DNA of 44,085 bases, from contig NZ_JAHOEA010000033.1 of the NCBI RefSeq assembly GCF_019127135.1, positions 1-44,085 of the forward strand, given 5' to 3'. This document shows, piece by piece, positions 25,778-34,900 of this stretch; position 1 is the first letter of the stretch, and each line of letters opens with the position of its first letter. A model generated the notes under the pieces. It worked only from the letters and a program-made list of their open reading frames with translations. It did no database searches and had not been told where the DNA came from. Origin of the DNA: Segatella copri. Its GTDB lineage: Bacteria; Bacteroidota; Bacteroidia; Bacteroidales; Bacteroidaceae. The translations under genes were made by a program, and so were the position numbers.

Positions 25778-27025
25778 TTACTCATAATCCTGGTACAGGA
25801 AATCGTTGTATGGATACTTCTGTACGTGCAACTCTCTAACTTTCTTGTAGAGTACCTCGCGGAATTCATCGATGTTCTCCTTGTTCTTTGCCGAGATGAA
25901 GAGGCAGTCCTCATTGAGTTTTGCCATCCAGGTCTTCTTCAGGTCTTCCAACGGAATGTTCTCTTTCTCCATCGGTGTGAGGTCGTCTTCCTCTTTTTCT
26001 ACCCAAGAGTAGTTGTCTATCTTGTTGAAGATAATCATCGATGGCTTGTCAGCGCAATCCAGTTCCTTGAGTGTATTCTCTACTACCTGAATCTGCTCTT
26101 CGAAGTCGGGATGTGAGATGTCTACTACGTGCAGAAGAAGGTCGGCCTCGCGTGTCTCGTCAAGGGTACTCTTGAAGGAGTCAACCAGGTCGGTTGGCAA
26201 TTTGCGGATGAATCCTACGGTATCGGCAAGGAGAAACGGCAGGTTGTCTACCACTACCTTGCGTACGGTGGTGTCGAGGGTAGCAAAGAGTTTGTTCTCG
26301 GCAAACACCTCGCTCTTGCTGAGCAGATTCATGATGGTAGATTTACCAACGTTGGTATAGCCCACCAGTGCCACGCGCACCATTCTGCCTCTGTTCTTTC
26401 GCTGTGTAGTCTTCTGCTTGTCGATTTCTGCCAGTCGTTCTTTAAGGAGACTCATTCTGCCGAGGATAATACGTCGGTCCATCTCGAGCTGGGTCTCACC
26501 CGGTCCACGCAGACCGACAGAACCCTTGCCGCCACCAGATCCAGAACCACCACCCTGGCGTTCCAGGTGAGTCCAGAGTCTTTGCAGACGAGGGAGCATA
26601 TAACGGTATTGCGCCAACTCCACCTGGGTTTTAGCCGCAGCGGTTTGCGCACGCATGGCGAAGATATCTAGGATGAGAGAGGTGCGGTCCAGGATTTTCA
26701 CCTGCAGTTCCTGTTCGATGTTACGGATTTGTTTGGCAGAAAGTTCATCATCGAAGATAACCATACCTACTTCTCTATCTTCCTCTTCTTCGTTTTTGAT
26801 ATATTCTTTGATTTCTTCGAGTTTACCCTTACCCACATAGGTGGTCTGGTTAGGAGAAACCACCTTCTGCGTGAATCGCTTCACGGTGACAGCCCCCGCA
26901 GTATCGGCAAGAAATTCCAACTCGTCGAGATATTCTTTTGTCTTGGCTTCATCCTGCGTCTTGGTAATCAGGCCCACGAGTACAGCGGTTTCCGCCTTGA
27001 CTTCTGATATTACAAATTCTTTCAT
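25778..27025 (-). CDS. hflX: Ribosome-associated GTPase HflX
   Basis: A 415-aa GTPase that binds the large ribosomal subunit and splits stalled or hibernating ribosomes. The N-terminal HflX domain spans about residues 15-190 (QTTYVGKGKLEEI, VIFDDELSAKQIRNIE, ILDRTSLILDIFAMRAQT), with the Gly-rich loop GGGSGSGGGKGSVGLRGPGETQLEMDRR. The G domain follows: G1 GYTNVGKST, G2 TLDTT, G3 DTVGF, G4 NKID, G5 SAK. Length is typical. It is the first gene of the run with DUF4954 and fumarase and has a clear promoter 40-70 bases upstream. Confidence 0.95.
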   Translation of the reverse strand: MKEFVISEVKAETAVLVGLITKTQDEAKTKEYLDELEFLADTAGAVTVKRFTQKVVSPNQTTYVGKGKLEEIKEYIKNEEEEDREVGMVIFDDELSAKQIRNIEQELQVKILDRTSLILDIFAMRAQTAAAKTQVELAQYRYMLPRLQRLWTHLERQGGGSGSGGGKGSVGLRGPGETQLEMDRRIILGRMSLLKERLAEIDKQKTTQRKNRGRMVRVALVGYTNVGKSTIMNLLSKSEVFAENKLFATLDTTVRKVVVDNLPFLLADTVGFIRKLPTDLVDSFKSTLDETREADLLLHVVDISHPDFEEQIQVVENTLKELDCADKPSMIIFNKIDNYSWVEKEEDDLTPMEKENIPLEDLKKTWMAKLNEDCLFISAKNKENIDEFREVLYKKVRELHVQKYPYNDFLYQDYE

Positions 27026-27064
27026 CTATTTTCTTTATATATATAATAATGTGAAAAGATAGTG

Positions 27065-27096
27065 CAAAGATAGTGTAAAATACAGAGAAAACAAAA
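27065..27096 (-). promoter_or_regulatory. Promoter of the hflX operon (-33/-7)
   Basis: On the minus strand TTTTG (27092-27096) and TATCTTTG (27065-27072) are separated by 19 bp, an excellent Bacteroidota -33/-7 pair, about 40 bases upstream of the hflX ATG. Confidence 0.8.
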
Positions 27097-27216
27097 TATA
27101 GCATCAATATTTTAACTTTTTTATTAATGTGGCAGAAAATATTCAAAAGACACAAAATGCACAGCTGTATTTTAGCCACAACAGCGCACAAATGGTCTTT
27201 TTGGTGCGCAAAAATT

Positions 27217-27228
27217 GTAAACGTTTAC
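27217..27228. promoter_or_regulatory. LacI-type operator-like palindrome
   Basis: GTAAACGTTTAC is a perfect 12-bp palindrome with the central AAACGTTT typical of LacI/PurR/CcpA-family operators. It lies between the divergent hflX promoter and the small-RNA-like unit. Regulator and target are unknown. Confidence 0.45.
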
Positions 27229-27258
27229 GTTGTTTTTTGCATAAAAAATCGAGAAAGA

Positions 27259-27290
27259 TTTGATTTATATCAATATTTGTCTTAATTTTG
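27259..27290 (+). promoter_or_regulatory. Promoter with overlapping FNR-box-like palindrome
   Basis: TTTG (27259-27262) and TAATTTTG (27283-27290), spaced 20 bp, form a good -33/-7 pair. Overlapping the -33 element is TTGATTTATATCAA (27260-27273), identical to the Crp/Fnr-family consensus TTGAT-N4-ATCAA. The overlap suggests repression rather than activation. Confidence 0.6.
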
Positions 27291-27295
27291 CACCC

Positions 27296-27409
27296 AGAAA
27301 AAGAAATTGATTTTCAAAAACGAATAAATCATAACTACATAAAAAAACAAACTGCTGAAACATTCAAAAACTTCAAAGGCCTCGACGTGATGTCGGGGCT
27401 TTTTGTTTT
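27296..27409 (+). ncRNA. Candidate small RNA, about 110 nt
   Basis: A short, A-rich transcription unit between a good promoter (27259-27290) and an intrinsic terminator (27379-27409). No start codon with a usable frame lies inside it, so a coding function is unlikely. The nearest downstream gene is 230 bp further and has its own promoter. The start is estimated from the -7 element. I do not recognise it as a known RNA family. Confidence 0.5.
27379..27409 (+). terminator. Intrinsic terminator of the candidate small RNA
   Basis: GCCTCGAC (27379-27386) pairs with GTCGGGGC (27392-27399), including one G-U pair, with loop GTGAT, followed by a T-rich tract TTTTTGTTTT. Confidence 0.85.
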
Positions 27410-27531
27410 ATGATATGTTTTGCGTGTGCTTTTTGCCAAAATTCTACCCATTTTTGTTTCTTTTTCGTAAGTTTTCACGAATATGGATGCTTTTTGAATA
27501 AAAAATATACCCTATTCTCTGCAAAATAGCT

Positions 27532-27539
27532 TAACTTTG
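27532..27539 (+). promoter_or_regulatory. -7 promoter of collapsed GH97 / glycosidase operon
   Basis: TAACTTTG matches TAnnTTTG, about 100 bases upstream of the GH97-like mini-ORF. No other -7 element was seen before the GH127/146 gene, so this may also feed the glycosidase operon by readthrough. Confidence 0.5.
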
Positions 27540-27637
27540 CAAATGGTTTTGTTGCATGTAGCAGTAACTGAAGCCGTAATGCCAGGCTGTACTGCGTTGC
27601 ATCACAGAGAAGATTATAATATCAACCTAACAATAAA

Positions 27638-27814
27638 ATGAAAATGAAGCAAAAAATTTGTATTGCTAGTATTTTGTTGCTCGGTACGGTTTGTGTACAA
27701 GCCAACAATTATGAAGTGACATCACCTGATGGCAGATTGGCGGTCAAGGTGGAATGTGTAGATGGAAAGGCAAAGGTTGTGATTCAGCCAAATGGCGGTA
27801 TTATCATCAATTAG
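27638..27814 (+). pseudogene. Collapsed GH97 (SusB-like) gene, 58 codons left
   Basis: The frame starts with a signal peptide (MKMKQKICIASILLLGTVCVQA) followed by NNYEVTSPDGRLAVKVECVDGKA, the typical mature start of GH97 alpha-glucosidases/galactosidases. It then jumps to KVVIQPNGGIIIN and a stop, which resembles the Gly-rich last strand of the same family. About 600 residues are missing, as expected from an internal deletion. The promoter at 27532 and a terminator at 27871 flank it. A new role as a leader peptide for the downstream operon is possible but unsupported. Confidence 0.6.
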
Positions 27815-27870
27815 AAAGCTGTTCATCTGCCAGTAATGAATCCGCAGAAACAACACATAATAAATAAAAA

Positions 27871-27898
27871 GGGGTGATTACAAGATCATCCCTTTTTT
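27871..27898 (+). terminator. Terminator between GH97 remnant and glycosidase operon
   Basis: GGGGTGAT (27871-27878) pairs with ATCATCCC (27885-27892), one G-U pair, followed by TTTTTT. It sits 40 bases before the GH127/146 start, so it should attenuate any transcript from the promoter at 27532. Confidence 0.8.
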
Positions 27899-27937
27899 CG
27901 TCTTAAAACTAAATTAAAAACTAAACGAATAACAATA

Positions 27938-30049
27938 ATGATGACAGCAAACTACAGCAGAAAGTGGATGATGGCAGGTCTTCTTGCTTTTTCGGCCTTT
28001 ACCTCCCCAGTCATGGCACAGCACAATGGACTGGTAGATATGAGCCACAGCAAGGAAGCCAGAATGGTAAATATGCCTTTGGGAAGTACCCGTTGGACAG
28101 GTGGTTTTTGGGGTGACCGATTCAAGGTCTTTTCAGAAACCTCGCTTTGGGATATGTGGAAAACCTGGGATACCCCCGAGGTGTCGCACGGTTTCCGTAA
28201 TTTCGAGATTGCGGCGGGCGATGCTGAAGGCGAACATTGGGGACCACCTTTTCATGATGGTGATATGTATAAATGGCTTGAGGCATGTGCTTCTGTTTAT
28301 GCAGTAACTCATGATCAGAAACTGGATGCTCTGATGGATCGCTTTATTGCCGAAGTGGCTAAGGCGCAGCGTGCCGATGGTTATATCCATACCCCTGTGG
28401 TGATAGATGAGCGCCATAAGGGCATCGATACGCATGCTCTCAAAGACCGGAAGGATGAAGCCGAAATCGGTATCACCGTAGGCGGAAAAGATGAGAAAGG
28501 AGCCTTTGCCAGCCGTCTCAACTTCGAAACCTATAATCTGGGACATCTGATGACTGCCGGTATCGTACATTGGCGTGCCACAGGCAAGAAGACACTCTTC
28601 AACTGTGCACTCAAGGCTGCCGATTTTCTCTATAATTTTCTGAAGAACCAGCGCGATGAGTTGGCGCGCAATGCAATCTGTCCTTCTCATTATATGGCAG
28701 CTTCAGAGATGTACCGTGCTACCGGCGACAAGCGTTATCTGGAACTGGCAGAGGGGTTGATAGCCATTCGTGATGAAGTGAAGAATGGTGAAGATCACAA
28801 TCAGGATCGCCATCCTTTCCGTGAGCAATATGAGGCGATGGGGCATGCGGTGAGAGCCAACTATCTCTATGCGGGTGTAGCTGATCTCTATGCCGAAACT
28901 GGCGAGAAACAACTCATGAAGAATCTGTCCAGTATCTGGGATGATATCACCTATCGCAAGATTTATATCACAGGTGGATGCGGTGCCCTCTATGATGGTG
29001 TGTCACCTGATGGAACCACTTACGATCAGCCAAGCATTCAGCAGATTCACCAGGCATACGGCAGAGCATATCAGTTGCCAAACGAGACTTCTCATAATGA
29101 AACCTGTGCGCAGATTGGTAATATCTTCTTATCCTGGCGTATGCTCGAAACCACAGCTGATGCCCGCTATATGGATATGGTGGAAAACGAACTTCTGAAT
29201 GGAGTCTTGCCGGGCATTTCGCTCGATGGTACCCGATATTTCTATACTCAGGCTCTGCGCCGTACGGGCGATTTCCCTTATGTGATGCGCTGGCCGAAAA
29301 CCCGCCAGAAGTATATCAGTTGCTTCTGCTGTCCACCTAACACCCTTCGTGCACTTTGCGAAGCGCAGGAGTATGCTTATGCCGTGAAAGGTGATACTTT
29401 GTGGGTGAACATGTATGGTGATAATCATCTGAAAACAAAGGATGTTGATATAGAGATGACTTCTGGCTATCCTTATGATGGTAAGGTTTCCATTCGCATC
29501 AACAAGGCTAAGAATATCAGAACCTTGATGCTCCGCATGCCGGGAGAGGGTAGATATGAGGCGATTTCTGCTACTGATTCAAAAGGCAGACAGACTGGTT
29601 GGAAGAAGGGAACCCTCGTAGAACGAACATTTGATATGAAACCTCGTCTGGTGGAGGCTAACCCTTTGGTTGAAGAGAATAAGAACCAGATAGCCGTGAT
29701 GCGCGGACCTATTGTCTATTGTTTGGAAAATGTGGATATCGATGCTTCTTCTGTTCCTGCTTCCTGCAAAGATAAGTATGGTAGGGTAAGCGTGAATGAT
29801 ATCGTGATTCCTGCAGATATCCAATGGACTGAAGTAAAGAAGACAATCGACGGTCACGAGTTTGTTGCGCTCCAGGGTGAGGCGCTGCTTGCTGAAAAGG
29901 GAACAGCAGCATCCTGGCAGAAGAACCAGCTTTATCGTACACTTGCTCCTGCCCGTAAAAAGGTAAATGTTACGCTCATTCCTTATTATGCCTGGGATAA
30001 TCGGGGTAGTGATGTGGAAATGTCGGTTTGGCTTTCAGTTAGAAAATAA
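27938..30049 (+). CDS. GH127/GH146-type glycoside hydrolase (arabinofuranosidase/acerase-like)
   Basis: A 703-aa secreted retaining glycosidase with a Sec signal peptide (MAGLLAFSAFTSPVMAQ). The (alpha/alpha)6 barrel shows the Zn-site residues of the family: Glu388 and Cys390 in SHNETCAQIG, and Cys462/464/465 in ISCFCCPPNTLRALCE, where one Cys is the nucleophile. Characterised members are beta-L-arabinofuranosidases; one B. thetaiotaomicron member (BT1003) removes aceric acid from rhamnogalacturonan II. The downstream GH141-like and GH78 genes, 13 and 32 bp apart, make the RG-II role attractive here. The start at 27938 is one of several nearby ATGs (27941, 27968). Substrate is inferred from context. 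Confidence 0.88.
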   Translation: MMTANYSRKWMMAGLLAFSAFTSPVMAQHNGLVDMSHSKEARMVNMPLGSTRWTGGFWGDRFKVFSETSLWDMWKTWDTPEVSHGFRNFEIAAGDAEGEHWGPPFHDGDMYKWLEACASVYAVTHDQKLDALMDRFIAEVAKAQRADGYIHTPVVIDERHKGIDTHALKDRKDEAEIGITVGGKDEKGAFASRLNFETYNLGHLMTAGIVHWRATGKKTLFNCALKAADFLYNFLKNQRDELARNAICPSHYMAASEMYRATGDKRYLELAEGLIAIRDEVKNGEDHNQDRHPFREQYEAMGHAVRANYLYAGVADLYAETGEKQLMKNLSSIWDDITYRKIYITGGCGALYDGVSPDGTTYDQPSIQQIHQAYGRAYQLPNETSHNETCAQIGNIFLSWRMLETTADARYMDMVENELLNGVLPGISLDGTRYFYTQALRRTGDFPYVMRWPKTRQKYISCFCCPPNTLRALCEAQEYAYAVKGDTLWVNMYGDNHLKTKDVDIEMTSGYPYDGKVSIRINKAKNIRTLMLRMPGEGRYEAISATDSKGRQTGWKKGTLVERTFDMKPRLVEANPLVEENKNQIAVMRGPIVYCLENVDIDASSVPASCKDKYGRVSVNDIVIPADIQWTEVKKTIDGHEFVALQGEALLAEKGTAASWQKNQLYRTLAPARKKVNVTLIPYYAWDNRGSDVEMSVWLSVRK

Positions 30050-30062
30050 TTATTTTTTAGTT

Positions 30063-31901
30063 ATGAAATTAAGAAGAATCCTATTGCTGGGAATGCTGGG
30101 CTTCAGCCTCGCTCTCTCTGCTGGAAATAAGAAGATAGGCTATGTTCAGGTATCACCCGATTCTTCTCTCGCTGATGCGGTTCGCAAGGCTCGCGAGATG
30201 AGAAGATTGGGACAGGCTGATTCGGTAGTAGTTAAAATGCAGGCAGGTCAATACCGGCTCTATGAACCTCTGGCGCTCCGTTCGGAAGACAGTCATCTCT
30301 GTTTTGAGGGAACGCCTTCGGTAAAGCATTCGGCAGGTACGGTGCTTACAGGAGCCGTACCGGTTAGCGGATGGAAGAAACAGGGCAGATATTGGGTGGC
30401 TGATGTGCCTGATTTCAATGGACGTCCTATGGATTTCCGTCATCTCTGGGTGAATCATTCGCGGGCTGATAGGGCGCGTAGCGTGAGTGATTTTAATCAG
30501 ATGCCGCGCATCAGATGGGTAGACAAGAAGAAACGCGTCATCTGGGTTCCGGCTTCTGCTGTTCGTCAGCTTCTGACGGGGACTAAGGATAAGGCGGGTA
30601 ACAGTATCATCCGACCGGATGCAAGATATGCAGAGATGACGCTGCACCAGATGTGGGAGATAAGCTATCTGCGCATCAGAAACATCCGTATTCAGGGCGA
30701 TTCTGCTGCCGTATCTTTCCACGATCCCGAGGCTAAGATTCAGTTTGAACGTCCTTGGCCTTCACCTATGTATAATTGTGAGCACAATTCACCTTTCTTT
30801 ATCTCGAATGCGCTGCCTCTTCTGGATAAACCGGGCGAATGGTATCATGATATCCGTACGCATAAACTGTATTATATGCCTAGGAAAGGGGAGCGTATGG
30901 ATGTTGCGGCGCCGGCTTTGGAAACGCTGGTGAAATTTGAGGGTACCAGAGAAAAAATGGTGGATGCTGTTACTTTCAGAAATGTGAACTTTGAAGTTAC
31001 AACATGGAACCGCCCTTCTTACAAGGGACATGTGCCTTTGCAGGCGGGAATGTTCATTACCGAAGGTTACAAACTGCGCCCTAGTATCGACCGTGTGAAC
31101 AACCATAAATTGGATAACCAGGATTGGCTTGGCAGACCCGCTGCTGCTGTTGAATTGCGCTATGCAAGCAGAGCGGTTTTCGATTCATGCTCTTTTGGAC
31201 ATCTGGGTGGCGATGGCCTCGATTTTGTTGAGGGGTGCCAGGATGGAGCGGTACTTAACAGTACCTTCGAAGATATAGCGATGAATGGATTGGTATGTGG
31301 CAGCTTTTCGCCTGCCGGTCTGGAGACGCATCTGCCTTATCGTCCGCAGGATTTGCGTGAGGTGTGCAGCGGACTGCATGTCGGAAACTGCGAGTTCTCT
31401 GATGTTACAAACGAGGAGTGGGGTACCTGTGCCATTGCTTTGGGTTACGTTAGCCGCATGAACATCGAACATAATTATATTCATGATGTCAGTTATTCGG
31501 CTATCAGTATGGGATGGGGTTGGAACCGCGATTGGGTTGTGATGCATGATAATCGCATTCATGCCAATCTTATCGAGCGCTATGCTGCCCATATGTACGA
31601 TTGCGCTGGTATCTACACGCTTGGCAACCAGCCAAACACGGTAATTTCAGAGAATGTGGTGCGGGATATCTTCCATCCTTCCTACGTACACGATCCTCAT
31701 CATTATTTCTATCTCTATACTGATGAGGGCTCTTCTAATATTCTCCTGAAAGATAACTGGACGCCAGAAGAGAAATTCCTGAAAAACGCCTGCGGTCCTA
31801 ATAATGTCTGGCAGAATAATGGTCCGCAGGTGGCTGATGAAATTGTGAAGAAGGCAGGAAAGGTAAAGGGCATGTGGGATAATCTAGCGAAAGTTCAGTA
31901 A
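30063..31901 (+). CDS. GH141-like right-handed beta-helix hydrolase
   Basis: A 612-aa secreted protein, start ATG at 30063 with signal peptide MKLRRILLLGMLGFSLALSAG; a longer upstream extension in the same frame overlaps the previous gene and is not used. An N-terminal domain (DAVRKAREMRRLGQADSVVVKMQAGQYRLYEPLAL) is followed by a parallel beta-helix with repeated short strands and Asn/Asp turns (VELRYASRAVFDSCSFGHLGGDGLDFVEGC, MNIEHNYIHDVSYSAISMGWGWN). This pattern is that of GH141, whose characterised members include the 2-O-methyl-L-fucosidase BT1002 of RG-II and a xylanase. Assigning GH141 rather than a generic pectate-lyase-like helix is supported by the flanking GH127/146 and GH78 genes. 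Catalytic residues not identified. Confidence 0.75.
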   Translation: MKLRRILLLGMLGFSLALSAGNKKIGYVQVSPDSSLADAVRKAREMRRLGQADSVVVKMQAGQYRLYEPLALRSEDSHLCFEGTPSVKHSAGTVLTGAVPVSGWKKQGRYWVADVPDFNGRPMDFRHLWVNHSRADRARSVSDFNQMPRIRWVDKKKRVIWVPASAVRQLLTGTKDKAGNSIIRPDARYAEMTLHQMWEISYLRIRNIRIQGDSAAVSFHDPEAKIQFERPWPSPMYNCEHNSPFFISNALPLLDKPGEWYHDIRTHKLYYMPRKGERMDVAAPALETLVKFEGTREKMVDAVTFRNVNFEVTTWNRPSYKGHVPLQAGMFITEGYKLRPSIDRVNNHKLDNQDWLGRPAAAVELRYASRAVFDSCSFGHLGGDGLDFVEGCQDGAVLNSTFEDIAMNGLVCGSFSPAGLETHLPYRPQDLREVCSGLHVGNCEFSDVTNEEWGTCAIALGYVSRMNIEHNYIHDVSYSAISMGWGWNRDWVVMHDNRIHANLIERYAAHMYDCAGIYTLGNQPNTVISENVVRDIFHPSYVHDPHHYFYLYTDEGSSNILLKDNWTPEEKFLKNACGPNNVWQNNGPQVADEIVKKAGKVKGMWDNLAKVQ

Positions 31902-31933
31902 AGTTTAAGTTCAAGGTTCAAAGTAAAAAGCTT

Positions 31934-34900
31934 ATGAAATTTATCGGAATATGGATGGCTAGTATGATACTGCCATCTGGATTACATGCAGCCACATGGC
32001 TGAAGAATCTGAAAGTGGAATACCGGAATACTCCACTGGCAGTAGGTGTCATGCATCCTCGGTTTGCCTGGCAGATGGAGGTTGATGACAAAAGTAGAGG
32101 AAATCAGCAGAGTGCTTACCGGATATCTGTTATTGATGAAACGGGTAAGGAAGTCTGGAATACAGGTAAGGTGAAGAGTACCGAATCGTTAGGCATACAG
32201 TATGCTGGCGAATCGCTTCGCCCTTCTGCACGCTACCAATGGTATCTTACAGTCTGGAATCAGAAAAACGAAGAACTGCAGGCTTCTTCTGCTTTTGAAA
32301 CAGCCTTGGTGCTGGGTACAGACTATAATCATCATGTCACGACAGCCGAAAATGGAACATATCTGGCTTGGGAAGGTGCTAAATGGATAGGAAGAGGCAA
32401 TGCTCCCGTGATGTTCTATGCCCCTTATTTTCCAACCTTCCGACTTCATTACGAACTGCAACTCGATAAGAAGTCGAAATCGACGGCAGCTTCCTTCATC
32501 TTCGGTGCCAACGACCCCCGACTGATGGATCGCAATAAAAATCTCTTAGGGGTATTCAATGCGAAGGATTCTTCTTATATCCGCGTAGAACTTGATATTG
32601 CGCCTCTCAGAAAGTCGAAGCCTGCCCGTATCAATTTCTATCGTCGGGGCTACAAGGTTGGCGAGACGGATGCCGCACCTTTGGTTTCCTACGATATTCC
32701 TGCTGCGGTTATCAACAGGCAGAACCAGTATGCTGCCCATCAGATAGATATCTCGATGGATACCGGTGCTGCTACTCTCTTCCTGGATGGAAAGGAAATT
32801 GTTGGTGAAAAGGTAGAAATCGATACAGATGGCAAACGGCATTCTGTAGGAAGTCTGATTCTGAATCCTACCGGAGAACAGGGTAATAACTATATTGCCT
32901 ATCCGATGCTTGCCGATTGGGGATATTACGTGGCTAAAGGTCAGAAGGCTACTTTCAGCCATGTTGAGGTTAGAAACTTTAAGTCGCCTCAGAATGTGGT
33001 AGCTGCTCCTTTACAGCAACTCTCTGCCAGCCAGCTCTCTGTAGACGGAAAGAAAGAGGGCGCGCTTGGCATCTTTGCCTTTAAGGAGAATACTGCACCT
33101 ATGCTTCGTACAGAGTTTGCTACCTCTGGCAAAAAAGTCAGAAAAGCCCGTCTTTATGCTACAGCACGCGGAATCTACGACATCTATATAGATGGTAAGG
33201 CAGTAAGTAAAGCTTATTTCAATCCTGGTACTACAGAGTATAACCATACTCATACTTATCAGACCTTTGATGTAACTTCTTTGCTTCAGCAGTCGGGTGA
33301 GCATGCTATCGGAGCCGTCCTTTCCGAAGGATGGTGGAGTGGTGGTGCCACCTATGTAACCGGAAATTGGAATTTCTATGGCGACAGGCAGTCGTTAATG
33401 GCAAAGTTGCAGATAACCTACGAGGATGGTTCACAGCAAACCGTAGTTACTAATCCTGCTACCTGGAAAAGCTATGATGATGGCGCTGTAAGATATGGCA
33501 GTTTCTTTATGGGTGAGGTGTATGATGCACGCAAGGAGCAAGACTGCAAAGGATGGGCGATGCCTCATTTTGATGACAGAAATTGGCAACCTGCGGTAGA
33601 AGTGAAGGAATCTGATTTCAAAACTTCTGAGGATTTCCAACTTCTTCCGGATATGGCAGAGGCAATCATGCCTGTTGATACCCTGACGGCTCTCAATTGT
33701 GTTGAACCGCGCAAGGGTGTTTATGTCTATGATCTCGGACAGAATATGGCGGGTGTTCCGCTGGTACATTTCTCGGGTTTGAAACCTGGCACGGAAGTAA
33801 AGATCCGTACAGCCGAAATCAAATATCCTGATTTGCCAGCCTATCGGGATCATGTAGGCATGATTATGACCGAGAATCTGCGTGTGGCAACTTCGCAAGA
33901 TGTTTATATAGCCAGGGGAGGTGAAGAGACATTCTCGCCAAGATATACCCTTCATGGTTTCAGATATCTCGAGATTACGGGTGTTGATGCTCCGGTAGCG
34001 CCCGACCAGGTAAAGGCGATAGTAGTGAGTTCGATGAATGAGCAGGCTTCGCAATATTCTACCTCCCGTTCTGATATCAACCGCTTGTGGCTCAATTCGG
34101 TATGGTCTACGCGTTCTAATTTCATGTCTGTTCCTACCGATTGTCCTCAGCGTAATGAACGTTTGGGCTGGATGGGTGATATTTCTGTATTCGGGCGTTC
34201 TGCTACATATATTACCGATGCTTCCCAGTTCTTGCGCCGCTATCTTATCTCGGTCCGTGATTTGCAGAGCGCTAAGGGGCAATATCCTGATGTGGCTCCA
34301 ACCAATTGTGGTTTTGGTGGCTTGTTATGGGGAAGTGCCGGTGTAACCTTGCCTTGGGAACTCTACCAGCAATATGGCGATAAGGCTATGCTGGCTGAAC
34401 ATTACGCATCGATGAAGCGCTATATCCAGTTTGTGCTGGATGAGTATGTGGATAAGAAAACAGGACTTATCGTACAGCATCATCAGTGGGGCGATTTGGG
34501 CGATTGGCTCAGCCCGTCTTATGAAAAAGATGATAAGTCGCTCGTATGGGAATGTTATTTCATATACGATCTGGATATTCTTTCTCAGATGGCAAAGGCA
34601 TTGGGCAAGACTGAGGATGCGGCATGGCTGACCAGGTTGGCAAACGAGCGCAGGGCATTCTTCAGGAAAACATTCGTGGATGAGGCTACAGGTAAGACCA
34701 TCTGTTCGTGGTATGATGCTGAGCGCAAGGGACAGTTGATTGATACCCAGACATCTTATGCTCTTCCTTTGGCATTCCATGTGGTAGATGGTGACTTGCG
34801 TAAGAAGATGGCTGCTCATCTCGCTGCAGCCATCAAGACTCCGATGGCCGGTTATCCTGCTTATTCGCTCCTGACGGGCTTTATCGGTACCGCTTGGATC

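Noticed and set aside
29967..30062. Longer N-terminus for the GH141-like protein
   Set aside because: It would overlap the GH127/146 gene by more than 80 bases; the ATG at 30063 gives a textbook signal peptide.
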